This document shows, one piece after another, positions 12,467 through 24,289 of a DNA stretch of 64,000 nt. Origin of the DNA: Trissonchulus latispiculum (taxonomy: Eukaryota; Nematoda; Enoplea; Enoplida; Ironidae). The DNA lies in assembly GCA_030248195.1 (NCBI GenBank), contig JASAND010026118.1, positions 1 to 64,000 of the forward strand, given 5' to 3'. Numbering within the stretch: the stretch's first letter is position 1; each line of letters opens with the position of its first letter. A program made the position numbers and the translations under genes. Below the pieces are notes generated by a model. That model was not told where the DNA came from, ran no database searches, and was given only the letters and a program-made list of their open reading frames with translations.

Positions 12467-12728
12467 AAATGAAAGAACAAACGAAACTAAGATTGTCACT
12501 ACAGCACCTCCGACCCGAAAAATTCGGGCCCGAGGTGGAGATCGAACCCACAACCTTTGGCTGTCTAGGCCAACGCTCTACCGATTGAGCCACCCGGGCA
12601 CAATCGAACCAAGCTTAAGTTGGAATTCGTTCCCAAACTGTAGTGACATTTTAGAAGACGCTTTCGCGCCAGCCCACACAGTCTGATGGGAGCAAACCTC
12701 GACCGTTTCAAACCGTAATGGGCAAGAC
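12467..12728 (-). repeat. tRNA-derived repeat unit (262 bp), tandem copy 1
   Basis: This is the first of two head-to-tail 262-bp units (second at 12729-12990). Each contains a tRNA-shaped minus-strand segment, and the first 206 bp recur at 35135-35340. The inverted 11-mers TGTCACTACAG and CTGTAGTGACA flank the tRNA part. It is best read as a tRNA-derived SINE or related short element. Confidence 0.75.
12527..12599 (-). tRNA. tRNA-like sequence in SINE (anticodon AGA), copy 1
   Basis: A cloverleaf can be drawn: a GCCCGGG/CUCGGGC acceptor, a GCUC/GAGC D arm, a UUGGC-CUAGACA-GCCAA anticodon arm and a T arm with UUCGAUC. The anticodon would be AGA (Ser), but the long variable arm of a true tRNA-Ser is absent. 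It is therefore treated as a tRNA-derived repeat head and not a working tRNA gene. Confidence 0.55.
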
Positions 12729-12990
12729 AAATGAAAGAACAAACGAAACTAAGATTGTCACTACAGCACCTCCGACCCGAAAAATTCGGGCCCGAGGTGG
12801 GGATCGAACCCACAACCTTTGGCTGTCTAGGCCAACGCTCTACCGATTGAGCCATCCGGGCATAATCGAACCAAGCTTAAGTTGGAATTCGTTCCCAAAC
12901 TGTAGTGACATTTTAGAAGACGCTTTCGCGCCAGCCCACACAGTCTGATGGGAGCAAACCTCGACCGTTTCAAACCGTAATGGGCAAGAC
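12729..12990 (-). repeat. tRNA-derived repeat unit (262 bp), tandem copy 2
   Basis: This head-to-tail repeat of 12467-12728 begins at the identical AAATGAAAG. A ten-base start of a third unit is visible at 12991-13000 before AT-rich sequence begins. The protein reading GGDRTHN across the unit is an artefact of the tRNA T arm. Confidence 0.75.
12789..12861 (-). tRNA. tRNA-like sequence in SINE, copy 2
   Basis: Same fold as copy 1 with anticodon AGA. Acceptor position 7 is changed (GCCCGGA), which gives a mismatch. This supports a decaying repeat and not a selected tRNA. Confidence 0.5.
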
Positions 12991-13017
12991 AAATGAAAGA
13001 ATTAATTAATTAAAGAA

Positions 13018-13733
13018 TCTTGCATAATATTATTATACGTAAATAGTATGGCAAAGGCCAGGAAGGTGAGGCGATGGAAGTTTTAAAATTTGGAGGGAGT
13101 TGGGGGCGCGGCGGCGATAGGCTAATTTTTGATTTCCCCATTCCGGCTGAGCCCCCCCCCCATCAATGGGGAGGGGGCAAATTAAGCCGCCCTCATAAAT
13201 TTTGGCCTAAAAATAATAAAACTCACTCGTAGTGGTAGCGAAAATTGTAATTCGTACTTTGTTACATTCTAATGTTAATTACCGGTTTACTTACTGTCTG
13301 GTAACTAAGCGGACACTTAAATGTAGAATCGATACTATGTCACGCTGAAAGTAGGGGCAACTAGCTCTGTAAATTAGATAATCGTAACTAAAGAGGCCCT
13401 AATAAAGAAGACAAGAGAATTACGATAATAAGAACTGGCAGATCCTTTAAGGGAAAGTATTAAATAATGGCAATAAGAGAAGGAATGACTCAACGGATGG
13501 ACCAACACACCGTCACGGACAATACTAACTGACATAAGCAAATTAGTGACTGGTTCTTCTTTTGAGTCATAAGGAAAAGTTGAAGATTATGCAGAACTCC
13601 TGCATTAGATAATAATAACAGTAAAAGTATCATAAAGTATGTCCATGTGAACGGACCTAAACCGAGCAACACCGTGAGGTACGCTATTCAGATGCCCACA
13701 TAAGAGAAAGTCAATGAACTTCACAAAGGTCGA
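13018..13733. repeat. ~0.71-kb direct repeat, copy 2
   Basis: This is the near-identical partner of 11752-12462. It starts at TCTTGCATAATATT and ends at CACAAAGGTCGA like copy 1, with different flanks on both sides. The high identity implies a recent duplication. Confidence 0.85.
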
Positions 13734-14100
13734 GATAAGTTTAATAGCTGTTGGTAGTCAAATACAGGTTTAGTTCGGAAATCAGGAGATTGAAACATTT
13801 ACCCTATTCTTGAACTAGACAACCACAACATATACCACAATACTTTAACGTAAACTTTAACTAGATAATCACAATTGCACACAGATCCTTTACACTGACA
13901 ATTCAGCCTGGCTATACAAAAAATTAACTGTTTTACAAAAGTAGTATACGCCATTGTATAACTGTCACAGTACAAAAGCTAAAAGTTCATAAGAGTAAAT
14001 ACTACATTTACTACATTTGCAACAGTTAAAACAATTATCAGGAAGGACCTACGAACACTTCAAAAGAATAAAATACATCAAAATTGCAGCATTTGTACAC

Positions 14101-14420
14101 TTAAGGTGGTGATTCCTTTAGGAGACATTAACCTTGATCCCTTTATTACTCATTCATTCATTGGAGTTAAAAGGCCATTTTTGTATCAAAATACAGCTTA
14201 ACATTAGCTCTTTCTAACGAATATAAAAAAAACTAACTTTAGTTCTAGAAATCATTTTACTGCATTTTCGAAGTAATTTAATTTTCCAGATTTTTTGCAG
14301 ATAAAGGTAAATTTTTTCGTGAAGCATCGACCACATCATTCAACTCCACTATTAAATAGCTGGGGACCCTTGTTTAATTAGTATGAAATCCTTCATCTTT
14401 ATAAAGAAATTCGCAACAGT
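14101..14420. mobile_element. MITE-like repeat, partial copy (full copy at 62.0 kb)
   Basis: It begins TTAAGGTGGTGATTCCT and stays alignable with 62004-62300 for about 300 bp. The right end is not present; a G-run repeat follows from about 14460. No coding capacity. Confidence 0.6.
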
Positions 14421-14459
14421 GTATACACAACCTGGATTTTGCCTAGGTCTCCACTACAA

Positions 14460-14862
14460 TATTATAAAACAGGGTATTTTTTAGGGATTTTTTCCGGGAG
14501 GGGGGCTTCCCGGGCCCCCCCCCCCCGGGCCCGGGGGGGGGGGTATAATTTTTGGGGGGGGGGGAGTTTTTTTTGCAAAAATGAGCCAAAAAATGGTATT
14601 TTTGGCGTATTTTGCATGGTGAAACACAAAAAGTTCTCAAAAATGCCAGGATTTAAGGTATAAATAGACATTTTACGAAAAAATCTCCGGCGAAGCCGGA
14701 AAATTTCTGAAAGTTTGACCATTTTTGGAAAAAATGTAGACCTCATTAAGGGGGCAGACCAAAATCCCGGGGGGGGGGGCGATTTCGGGAGGGGGGAAGG
14801 CATTTTCGGGGGGGGGAAGGTCAATTTCGGGGGGGCCCGCCTCCCCCCTGTAAAAAATACCC
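14460..14862. repeat. G-run dispersed repeat with CCGGCGAAGCCGG core (copy 2)
   Basis: The core palindrome is at 14687-14699, flanked by long G and C runs (14512-14568 and 14767-14836). Open frames across it on both strands arise from the homopolymers and are not genes. The outer phrase AGGGTATTTTTTA near 14472 is mirrored by TAAAAAATACCCT at 14851-14863, so this copy has short inverted ends. Confidence 0.65.
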
Positions 14863-15357
14863 TGATAAAATAAAAAACGTACTGAAGCATGTACATTACT
14901 GTGAAATAGCTGAAAACATTTCTCAGTTCGAGACTGGAGGGATTAAATAAACTTAATACCTGTCAATAGAAAGAAATGTCAGAACAACTGAATTCAAGGT
15001 GATTTCATTTAGTTAGTTGACATCTCCCTAAAATTTTCGCATTGATTTTCAAGTGGAGTCATGATAACAAAAATAATTAGCATACCTACACAACATTATC
15101 ATGACAGACCGATTGCTCAATATTAAGCAAATCACAACTGAAGGAATTCTGGCTGTTGTGAGAAAATTTCGGCAACTGAGATCAGGTGCTTGTGTAGCTA
15201 GCATTATGGCTTAAAAATCGAAATTTTATTAAAGCTCTGTATGATAAAGTCGAATGCACAAGGTCAAATTGCATAAAAACGCTTTACAACGATGTGCATA
15301 TTTTTTCTGTACGTGATGTCTACCAAAAGCTACAGGTGGTTGAATTTGTGGCAAATT

Positions 15358-17056
15358 TATGGGTATGCCACGTTAAACTCCGCGGCAAGTGCAGAAGGTT
15401 TCCGGAAGGTTGGAGAAAAAGACTCGAAGATTTGCAGTTTGTGCTGCTGATTTTTCAGCTTTTGAGAAATATTTTCAACTTTCTAGAAATATTTAAGATT
15501 GTCTCGAAATGTTTTCAGACATTCTTAACTTTCGAGACAATTGAAACTTTCTAGTCATATGACAACTTTCGAGACCTTTTTCACATAAAATTTCAAATTT
15601 ACAAACCGAAACAACAAAAACATTGGAAATCGTTACTTACTTAATGTTGGTCTAACTCCAGCTTTAACCGAGCAGTAGACAGTGGATAGGTTAGAGCATA
15701 CGATTTGTATTCATAAGTTGAAGTTATTGCTAACGACAGATTTTCAAAGCAGTTGTTCTGATAAGTCTCTGTTTTGGCAATGGTTCTGGCAATCGTTCAA
15801 AAACTTCCATTTTCAATATGAGAAAATGTAGACTGAATTCTAAGATTTCGTTTCTAAGTGTTTGACTAGATGTTCAAGTTTACGAACACGAAGGTCGTCC
15901 AAGGCTAACAAAAGTTTCTGCCGATATCAAGGCGACTTTGAATTCTCATCGATTTTGAGCATAAAGTGACTTTTAAGACACGAGCCAAAAATTTAACTTC
16001 AAGATTAGTCCTAGTGTGTGTTTTCATGCAATAATTAAAGGTTAAGTTTTAATAAAACATTTATGTTTTATACAGTTTCAGTTCAGCTTTTATCAGTTAA
16101 AGAGCTGCGAGTCTGGTGTTAGAAAAGCTAGCAAGTCTAGTCATTATTGTCCAAAGCTTGTCCCACAAAGGCGGGGGGCGACTCAGCTTTCGATCATTTT
16201 TCGATTAGATTCATTTTAGCACGAATAGAAAGCATGTGCGTGGAAGAATCTTAGCTGCCTCCCTCTGACCCGCTACTCTCCCAAGAACCTGGCCGGTCCC
16301 CCTATTTTAACGATGCGCAGCATTAAACACTTAAATATTTCTCACATGTTGAGTTTGGTTCAATGAAAACGTCTACGTAGCAAAATTTGGCACAGCAAGA
16401 GAAGACATTGTTAGACAACATGTACATAGCAGTAGCTTTGCTGTAACCCCAAACTTTTGAGAGCAATGCTAGCATGGACTTGAATCGTCGAAAATTTGAA
16501 AAATTTAATATTTAACTGAATAATCAAAATGTCAGTGCATAGATTTAAAATGGAACAGGCTGAAACGTAAGTTATTGTGGTAAGGGCATTCCTGGAAGTC
16601 GGTACAATCTGAGCCAAATTCGTCTGCGTTATCTTGCTAGAAATCATAAACGACCTCTATGAACAACTCTTCGACAAACAAAAATGTTTGACCCCTTGTC
16701 GATGCAAGGAGGCATCTTTTCTGACCTTGAAATTAATTTATTTCTTAAATCTGAGTGAGGTCGTATAGTTGCTAACTGTGTTATCAGAACCCTTAATATT
16801 TTGCCAAAAATTAACCCCGTTAGTTAAATAACTATTTAAAGCTACATTTGTAATTTACTCATATTTTTGAAATGCGGAAACGACGCACGGCACCTTTTTC
16901 ACTTTCTGAAAAATTTCAAAACTTTTTAGAACAATAGCAAAACTTCCAACGAAAACCTATGAAGGAAAGGTATGTGATACACTGTTGCTCGTGCAACTAG
17001 TTTAGTTTGATATTGTGGTTACTTGTGGACAAGGCACTAGCCTTGCCAGACAACTC

Positions 17057-17117
<61 letters not shown>

Positions 17118-20117
17118 CCCTTAAATTTTATCGTTCTTTCCTAGCAAGTTCTTTCGTTTTCCTCATCTTTCCAAGCTTTGCTCCAACCTTCTAACTCTGT
17201 GTTGGTAAACAGAAAGAAACAATATGTAGTGGTCTGTGTTTACACAATCAGCAGGACCTGTCCTTGCTGACATAAGTAAGTAAATATATATGACAATGTA
17301 TACATATATTCAGTTTCGTATACTAAGTAGATACACCTACATCCTGTTTAAGTAAACCCTATATATCTGCTTAAATAGATATATAGGTGTATAACAAAAC
17401 AATTGTCTCTAGTATGAAATATTGAAAACAAACCACATCCCAGTAAGACCCACAAGCTCGCGAATAATTGAGAGTCAAGTATTTAACTTAGACGAAAGGC
17501 CCTCTCCAATGAATAGATGTATTATGTGAAATATATATTTATTATATATGATAGGTAAATGTTAGATGATAGTTTATGCAGTGCATCGCTTTAAACAATT
17601 GTAAGACACACTAGCATAAAGTGAGAGTAGTGTGACGCGAACTGAAGTATTCATAAAATTTGTAAAAATTTTATACTTTGGTATGTAATTAAATAAGGAT
17701 TCCAAATCGTTTCTAGTCTTCCCGGCGTTCATACCAGCGTTGGCATTTTGCGCTAATCTGCATTATTATTTGTTAGAAAAACAAAGAGTCACTTTAATTC
17801 TGTATTAAATTTTGGTAAATAAAAAAATAACTTCATAAACATAAACATAAACAAAAAATATTAAAATGTAGTGCCCAATTATGAAACTAGAAAAACATGC
17901 TTAGTTTTTAGCATAGCAGCTAAATGTAGACCGTCGGTCTTTGAACATCGGTTTATACATAACTTGAAAGCGATTTATACATTTACAAATATTGATACAA
18001 TTAAAGCTATTTATACATCGTTGAAGACAGTGACACGAACTTTGCAAACTCGAATTGAGTTTTCTTGCTGTTTTAGTACAAACCAAGAAAAATGACCCAC
18101 CGCAATAGTGCGAATTTTCATCCTGCTACAGATCACACGAATCCATTGAGTACTTTTCGAGAAATCAATCTTCCAAACTTGAAATTATGCCGATATTGTT
18201 TTTTGACCAAACCCAGCCTGTCTTTATAAAATGTGCAATTGGACGGTGTATCGGTTGAGTCTAAATAAACAATTTTTTCGTCCATGTTGGAGTAAATTTG
18301 ACTAAGCTGATTTCAACGAAACACTTTTAAACCCTCCAAACTGATTATTTCATATATTGACTCTGTAAGAACTTGCTCAATGGTTGGCAAAAACTTAAAA
18401 TTTCTTATCTTCACCTAAAAATGATATCAGAATGTTGATAGCACCAAAATAATATATTTGTAAAGTTTCATCCGCTTTCATGAAGAATTGAAGCTTGGAG
18501 AGTAAAATTCACACAAAGCGAACTTACACCTTAAATTTCACAAGTGGTTGCGACAACGCGTAACTTAATAAGTGGGCTTCCCTTTGGTCAAAAATCAGTG
18601 GTTACGGATTTTGCTCATTTTCACATATAATATGCCTCCATATGTTATCAAAACCAAGACAAAATATTAGTATTCGAGGTCAAACTGTCACAGGGGTGCT
18701 CAGGTTTAACGCTGGAAAACCTTAAAATTCCGATGATGAGCCCTGCAAGCTCAGGTGGAAACCAAACGCGAAAAATCCGGACTCTGGAGGGGGATGAGCG
18801 ACCACTCCAGGGGTGAGCTCCAGATCTGGGGAGGGTGAAAATCTTCGACCAAGCACATGCATGTTTAACACATGTCGAAGTCACCTTCGAAGGGCTCTAC
18901 TGAACGATAGAAGCCATATTCCCAAAACGCTCTTATCTTGTTTTGGGAGCCGCTTTTGGACTATAAAATGTGTGAAAGGAGCAAAAAAAGCAAAGGAGGA
19001 GACGGTCGAAAAATCGGAGAAAAAGTGATTCCCCTTAAGCTGAAGCTTAAACTCCATCAAGAGTTTCTAATAGGAAGAGTAAAACACTCAGCGCTTTCTA
19101 ATATATTAAGCTTGCAATATGCTCGAAACAGCAAGGCCGAAATCTCAGGGACTTCTCAGCGTGTAAATACGCTACGTTAGCAGTTTGCAAAAATGGGCGT
19201 TTTCGACAAATTAAATATTATAACTGAAGCTAGATGTACAGTGATAATTTTATATTTGAATCATTCTGTCTGACAACCCTAAACGTTTCTTTTCAACAGA
19301 ATCAAAACTTAGCCATCGAGCACATATCAATCGAACCTAGTTCAAAAGTATCCACAAAATGGAATAATTTCTGTGAGATTTAGCCACCGATACAGTTGAA
19401 TAATAAGCTTGTTACAACACTGGCAAAAATGTTCGCAATTTTGAAAAAATTAGCAAAAATGGTTGCTTGGCAGTCTAGCATTTAAAATAGTCAAATTGAT
19501 CCTGCGTAATCTAACACAAAACATGGATGAATGGGTTTCGGGTTCTAAATGGTGAACATTTGGTACCTCGAAAAGTTGTTTCAACGCTGGCAAGAAAGCT
19601 TATCGACTTCGATGATATTTTTAAAATGATATATTGATTAATTAAACAATAGCATCAAGTTACAATAAATTGGTTTATTGAAAAGAGCGCTTCCTTGGCT
19701 TTTCAACGATGCTGTTTGCACTGTTGCTTTATTTCAGTCGCCAGAAATAAGCTGTTGAATTTGATTAATTTTTTGGGAGGATTTCCTTTATCTGATCTGG
19801 CATATCTTTCTTGAGTCTTCATGTTTCGAGACAGTTATCGGATTTCGAGACTTCCTAACGTCTTGCCTCGAAAATAGAAAATAAGTCTCGAAATATTTTA
19901 AAAGACTCCAAACAGCTTAATAAGTCTGGAAATATTTTCGAAAGTCTCGAAAGCTTTTTCAGTGTCTCGAAACATTTTGTTCAATTATGTAATATGTCTC
20001 CAAAGATTTTCAAATTGTCTCAAAATTCGCCAAATGGTCTCGAAATATTTCGAGACAAATCGCCAACTTTCCGGAAACCTTCTGCACTTGCCGCGGAGCT
20101 TAACGGGACATACCCAT
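15358..20117. mobile_element. 4.8-kb element with long TIRs rich in GTCTCGAAA motifs
   Basis: The left terminus reads ATGGGTATGCCACGTTAA and continues through GCGGCAAGTGCAGAAGG. The right terminus (20056-20117) is its inverted copy, with a few changes. Inside both ends lie arrays of GTCTCGAAATATTT-like repeats (about 15410-15590 and 19825-20055). The interior is AT-rich, includes an (AT)n tract, and shows no transposase, so the element is non-autonomous. No clear target-site duplication is visible. The TIR style resembles that of MULE-type elements, which is inference only. Confidence 0.6.
17056..17115. repeat. (AT)n microsatellite
   Basis: A long alternating AT tract inside the 15.4-20.1 kb element. 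Confidence 0.95.
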
Positions 20118-21570
20118 TACGTTGACCATTCGCATTGGATATGGCAGTAAAAAATAGTCGTTGGATAATGAATTCTATAGGGTTTTTCATGAAGTTTTTG
20201 TGCTGGACTTGTTTATTGCTTTATGAAGTACACTACACAACTTATTTAAGACATAATGTGTGCGCAAAACAGAAGCGATTATTGCGAAATTTTCCAAATT
20301 AATTTTCTCATTAAATGCTTCAACTAAAGTTACTCAATTCCGTGAGATTTCGACTTCCAAAGTTTTCGAATATTCACAAAATAGTCAAAATTGCACAAAT
20401 CGAAAAATTGAAAACATTGCCCCTGTGTCAGGTTTGTTTATAAAATCCGTTGGGGGGTAGCTTGCATTACCGGGAACGGTTCTTCTGAGTTCATTTTTCA
20501 ACCAATTAATTTCAAACTTTCAGCAATGGTAGCTTGTGTTAAATAGTAGCACTATGTTGAATTTGAATATTCCAGTGCTTGGCTTATAACAGGGATAAGT
20601 TTAAATTTTCGAAACAGTGTCATTCATTAACGGCTGAATGAATTACCTCAAATTTTGCACGAATGTACAAATAAACCTAATGCAGAGGCAATTTTTTCAG
20701 TTTTTCGATTTATGCAATTTTGTCTATTTTATGAGTATTAGAAAACTTTGGAAGCCAATATATCACGGAATATACGGTTTATGCGTCTGTCAAAACAACT
20801 TTGGCACACTGTGCCTTTAAAATACGCAGAATATGCGTTTCGTTTGACGGCAGGAATTTTGCTTTCAAGAAGAATAATTAGCAGTGCGTAAATTTTTGCG
20901 TAATAATGCTCCCTATACTTTATTCGACTCAGAATTGACTTTCGCCAATGCATTTACGAAAATTACTACTGAAAAACAGAATTTAGAATTGAAACTACGT
21001 ATACTCAGAAAATAATCTGGACGTATTCTTCCATTTTTGGAAGATCTTAAGGAGAACCTAAAAATTATACGTATACAGAAAATGATGCCAGTTACTGAAA
21101 AGGATATTCGCTGTAAAATTAACGTGGACTTTGCATGCTTTCTAAAATTCGAGGAAATATTAAACCTAGACGGCTGGACGAGTATAAAACACAACATGGA
21201 ATGCCTGATTGCTGTGCTTATGCTTATGTAATTGCTATGCATCTTTAAAAAGCGCATTTTTATAAAGACTGCGCATATGTCAGTGTGAAATCGTGAACTC
21301 GAATTAGATTCCGAAATTGCTGTGACAATCACGTGCGTATTTGTTGGTTTAAATGACTGTATGCAAATTAGTTTTGTGCCTTTATAAACTCGTGTATTGT
21401 GTAATTAAACACAGTCTTGTTTTACTAAAGCATTGCATACAACCTACAGTCACTCTAGAGATTAAAATAGAAGGGGATACATTTGTGTACAGTAGAGGTA
21501 GTAGGTATGCTGCAAAGGTACTGCCGATTTTTTTCCATTCACAAATTCTAACGTTTTCACTCTACTACAG
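20118..21570. other. No feature recognised
   Basis: AT-rich sequence with short overlapping frames (for example 20913-21332 minus and 21353-21640 plus). None has a domain or a splice-bounded exon that I can support. Confidence 0.5.
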
Positions 21571-22025
21571 GGGCCCGTTACATAAAAAAGGTACACTCTT
21601 GGTATTCCTAATAGATTACCTGTTAGTGATAGTTCATTAGTGTCGCAGTATAGATTGAAATTAGCTAAACTTGTGGAAGAGTCAGAGGGATATTCTAGAT
21701 GTAGATTTGTAGCTTTTGAGATAATATAATAAGTATATATTCTATTAATTGATGTAATTTAAAATTTGGACTAAAAGCCAAAGAATTAACCTTAAAAAGC
21801 GTTTTGTGTTTTCTTTGGTATTTCTGATCAAAACTATTGAGTTGGAGAAAATGTAATCCTGATAGTTTTGGCCATTTTAGAATTTAATCACTTCACTATC
21901 TACAAAATAAATAGTGTAAACACCAAAATTTGTTGGTTCAATCAATAGCTTTGCTCAAATACTGCTGCACTATCAACTAAATCACTAATAAATCATTAGC
22001 ATTACCGTTTTTGTGCAACGGGCCC
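21571..22025. mobile_element. MITE with GGGCCCGTT termini
   Basis: The left end GGGCCCGTTACATAAAAA is matched by the inverted right end TTTTTGTGCAACGGGCCC, 455 bp apart. Subterminal ATTAGTGATAGT and ACTAAATCACTAAT blocks also pair. The interior is non-coding. Flanks share only ACAG/AG-like bases, so the target duplication is uncertain. Confidence 0.65.
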
Positions 22026-22810
22026 AGGTCTACAGTTAGCTAGCTTTAGCTAGCTGGGTTTAATTGTTGCATCTTCTTAAAATTGTTCTCACTCTTCTAT
22101 ATTTCTAATTTGCTGGTTTCAGAATGAAGGCGCGAAAAAAGCTATGAATCTATATTCAACATGTGAAAATGTTTTTAAATGGGGAACGAGCAAAACTAAA
22201 ACTTCATAAAAAAGTAAATTTTTATCTGAAAGTTTGAAAATTTTACTGGCATTTAGTGTGTTAACAATTAATTTTTTGGTGCACATTTTTATTATTTTAT
22301 TACTGTTTCAATTTTTGCTGCCTTCTCTTCCGTTTCAACTGTGTTCCCCTCTGCTTGAAGGAAAATTAATAGTCATAGATTAAATATATTTGACTGCTTG
22401 ATATTGTCTGTGTGGTCTTCTGAATATAAAGATCCGTGTTGATTTTATAGTGGACACAATAAGCCTAAGCTGCTTTAATTTGTTTTCGACTGTTAGAAAT
22501 GCACGTGAATTTGCATATGAAATTGAGGAATCCACGTAAAACAGAACTTGACAGCTGAGGGTGATGTGATATGGTTGCCGATTGAGGCTTGGTCTCAGCA
22601 GGAGTGGGCGACACCTTATTACATAACTCAGACTATTAGCAAGCAACTATCAAAAAATTGCCCCTGTGCAACTCTCAAATATACGTACATGAAAATTTTG
22701 ACAGAGACATTTATGAGAAAATTAATTGGAAGATTTCGCACTAATGAGTTCTGTTTTGCGCATATATTATGCTTTTAATAAGTTGTATAGTATAGTATTA
22801 GTATTTTATT

Positions 22811-22811
22811 T

Positions 22812-22846
<35 letters not shown>

Positions 22847-22848
22847 AG
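22811..22848. repeat. (TA)n microsatellite
   Basis: Alternating TA tract interrupted once. Confidence 0.95.
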
Positions 22849-23599
22849 TTTAAGTAATAAACAAATCCAGCACAGAAACTCCATGAAAAACCATATGGAG
22901 TTAATTATCGAGCGATTAGTTTTACTTTGCAATACGCAATGGGAATGGTCAACGTAAATTTGCGATATATTCAACCGCCTGTAACTTTTGACAGACATCA
23001 GATACAAAAAAGACATGCACGTCGTAATGAAGCCCTTTTTATGCTCTTTCACTTAGCGCAGTGGAATTTATCTTACAGAGCTTTAATAAAATTTCGGTTT
23101 TTTAACCATGACGGCAGCTACGCAAGCACACGGTCTCAGTTGCCGAAATTTTGTCAAAGCATGTTTCACCAGCTTGAGTAACTTCAGTGGGTATTTCTTT
23201 AAAATTGAGCGATCGTATAGCAATTATCCAGTAGTCATTTCACGCCTGAAACGAGGTTCAGAATTAGGGCCCAACACGTAGAAAGCTGAGGAGCATGTGA
23301 CAGGCAAGTGATGTGAGCGTAAAATATAATGGTAAAAAAAGATGATGATAAAATGATAAAGTAGGTATTAAAATAAATAAGATGATTGTGTTAAGTGTAT
23401 TTTATGCGGCTACTATTGTGCAAACGGTAAAACTTTTTGTTTCCATAGCTATTATCAGGCTAAGGCATGTGTGGTGTTATGTTCATGTGCTTAGCATGGA
23501 TGATAAAACAATTGAAAACTGTAGCAGCCTTATGTGTAAGGTGCTAGGCTTGCTGAATTGGGTTTGTAGCGTAGTTTGGGTAGCTTTGGTGACTGTCGC

Positions 23600-23807
23600 C
23601 AACCTAGGTTTCGCACAAGCCATCCAATTCAAGGATAGCTGGTTTAGTAGCTACGGTACTGCCATCCAAGACAAGGATTGGTATTTTCATATATGCATGT
23701 TTTCATTGCAGCCTTCCAAGGCAAGGACTGCTAGTTTCATATATGCATGTTATCATGTTTTCAGTGTAGACACAGTGTGTGCGTGCTATCTATCTATATG
23801 GCTGCAT

Positions 23808-23873
<66 letters not shown>

Positions 23874-23880
23874 ACGCCAG
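23600..23880. repeat. ~60-bp repeats followed by (TA)n microsatellite
   Basis: Units containing CCAAG(G/A)CAAGGA and TTTCATATATGCATGTT recur at about 23660-23750. A (TA)n tract at 23811-23860 follows. The 170-codon plus-strand frame over this area (23382-23894) translates the microsatellite into Tyr-Ile repeats and is not supported as a gene. Confidence 0.6.
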
Positions 23881-24220
23881 CATATATGTGTTAGGCACTC
23901 CTTACTCTTGGTAGTGCTTATGCTATTGATACACAGTTTCATTGCTGGGAATTATAGTCAGCAGACTTCCCAGCAGGCTTATTCATTCTATTTCAATTGC
24001 TGGCAGCTGGGGCCTGCTGATGTAAAGCAAAGAAGCCTTCGGATTGCAATAAACAAGGTTAGTTCATTCTTGTGCGTTGAAAACTTATTCTAAACTAAAG
24101 CTTGACTTCACACTTTTAATTTCTGCTAAAATATTTCATTTTTGATTATTTCCAATTTTCATTCTTCTAATTTCAAAATTTCTTTTAAAAATATTTTCAA
24201 TCCGGCTACTGATTCCTTGC

Positions 24221-24286
24221 GTGGCCGTAGCTCAGTGGCAGAGCATCCCAGGTCTGGGGGGCCCAGGCTCAAATCCCGGCGGTCAC
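24221..24286 (+). tRNA. Degenerate tRNA-like sequence
   Basis: A GUGGCCG/CGGUCAC acceptor and a GCUC/GAGC D arm pair well and the A box is clear. The anticodon stem and T stem do not fold cleanly and the total length is short. It is probably a tRNA pseudogene or SINE head. Confidence 0.4.
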
Positions 24287-24289
24287 TTT

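Noticed and set aside
12565..12948. Frames reading RARGGDRTHN and similar
   Set aside because: They are translations of the tRNA-derived repeat, a common annotation artefact.
14439..14896. Pro/Gly-rich frames on both strands
   Set aside because: Produced by G and C homopolymers of the dispersed repeat.
18648..19180. Overlapping frames of 71-80 codons inside the 15-20 kb element
   Set aside because: Low-complexity charged sequence on one strand, no transposase motifs, no support as exons.
23382..23894. 170-codon plus-strand frame
   Set aside because: Its C-terminal third translates a (TA)n microsatellite and the rest covers short repeats; no domain.
24221..24286. Functional tRNA gene
   Set aside because: Anticodon and T stems do not pair properly and the length is short; kept only as a degenerate tRNA-like sequence.
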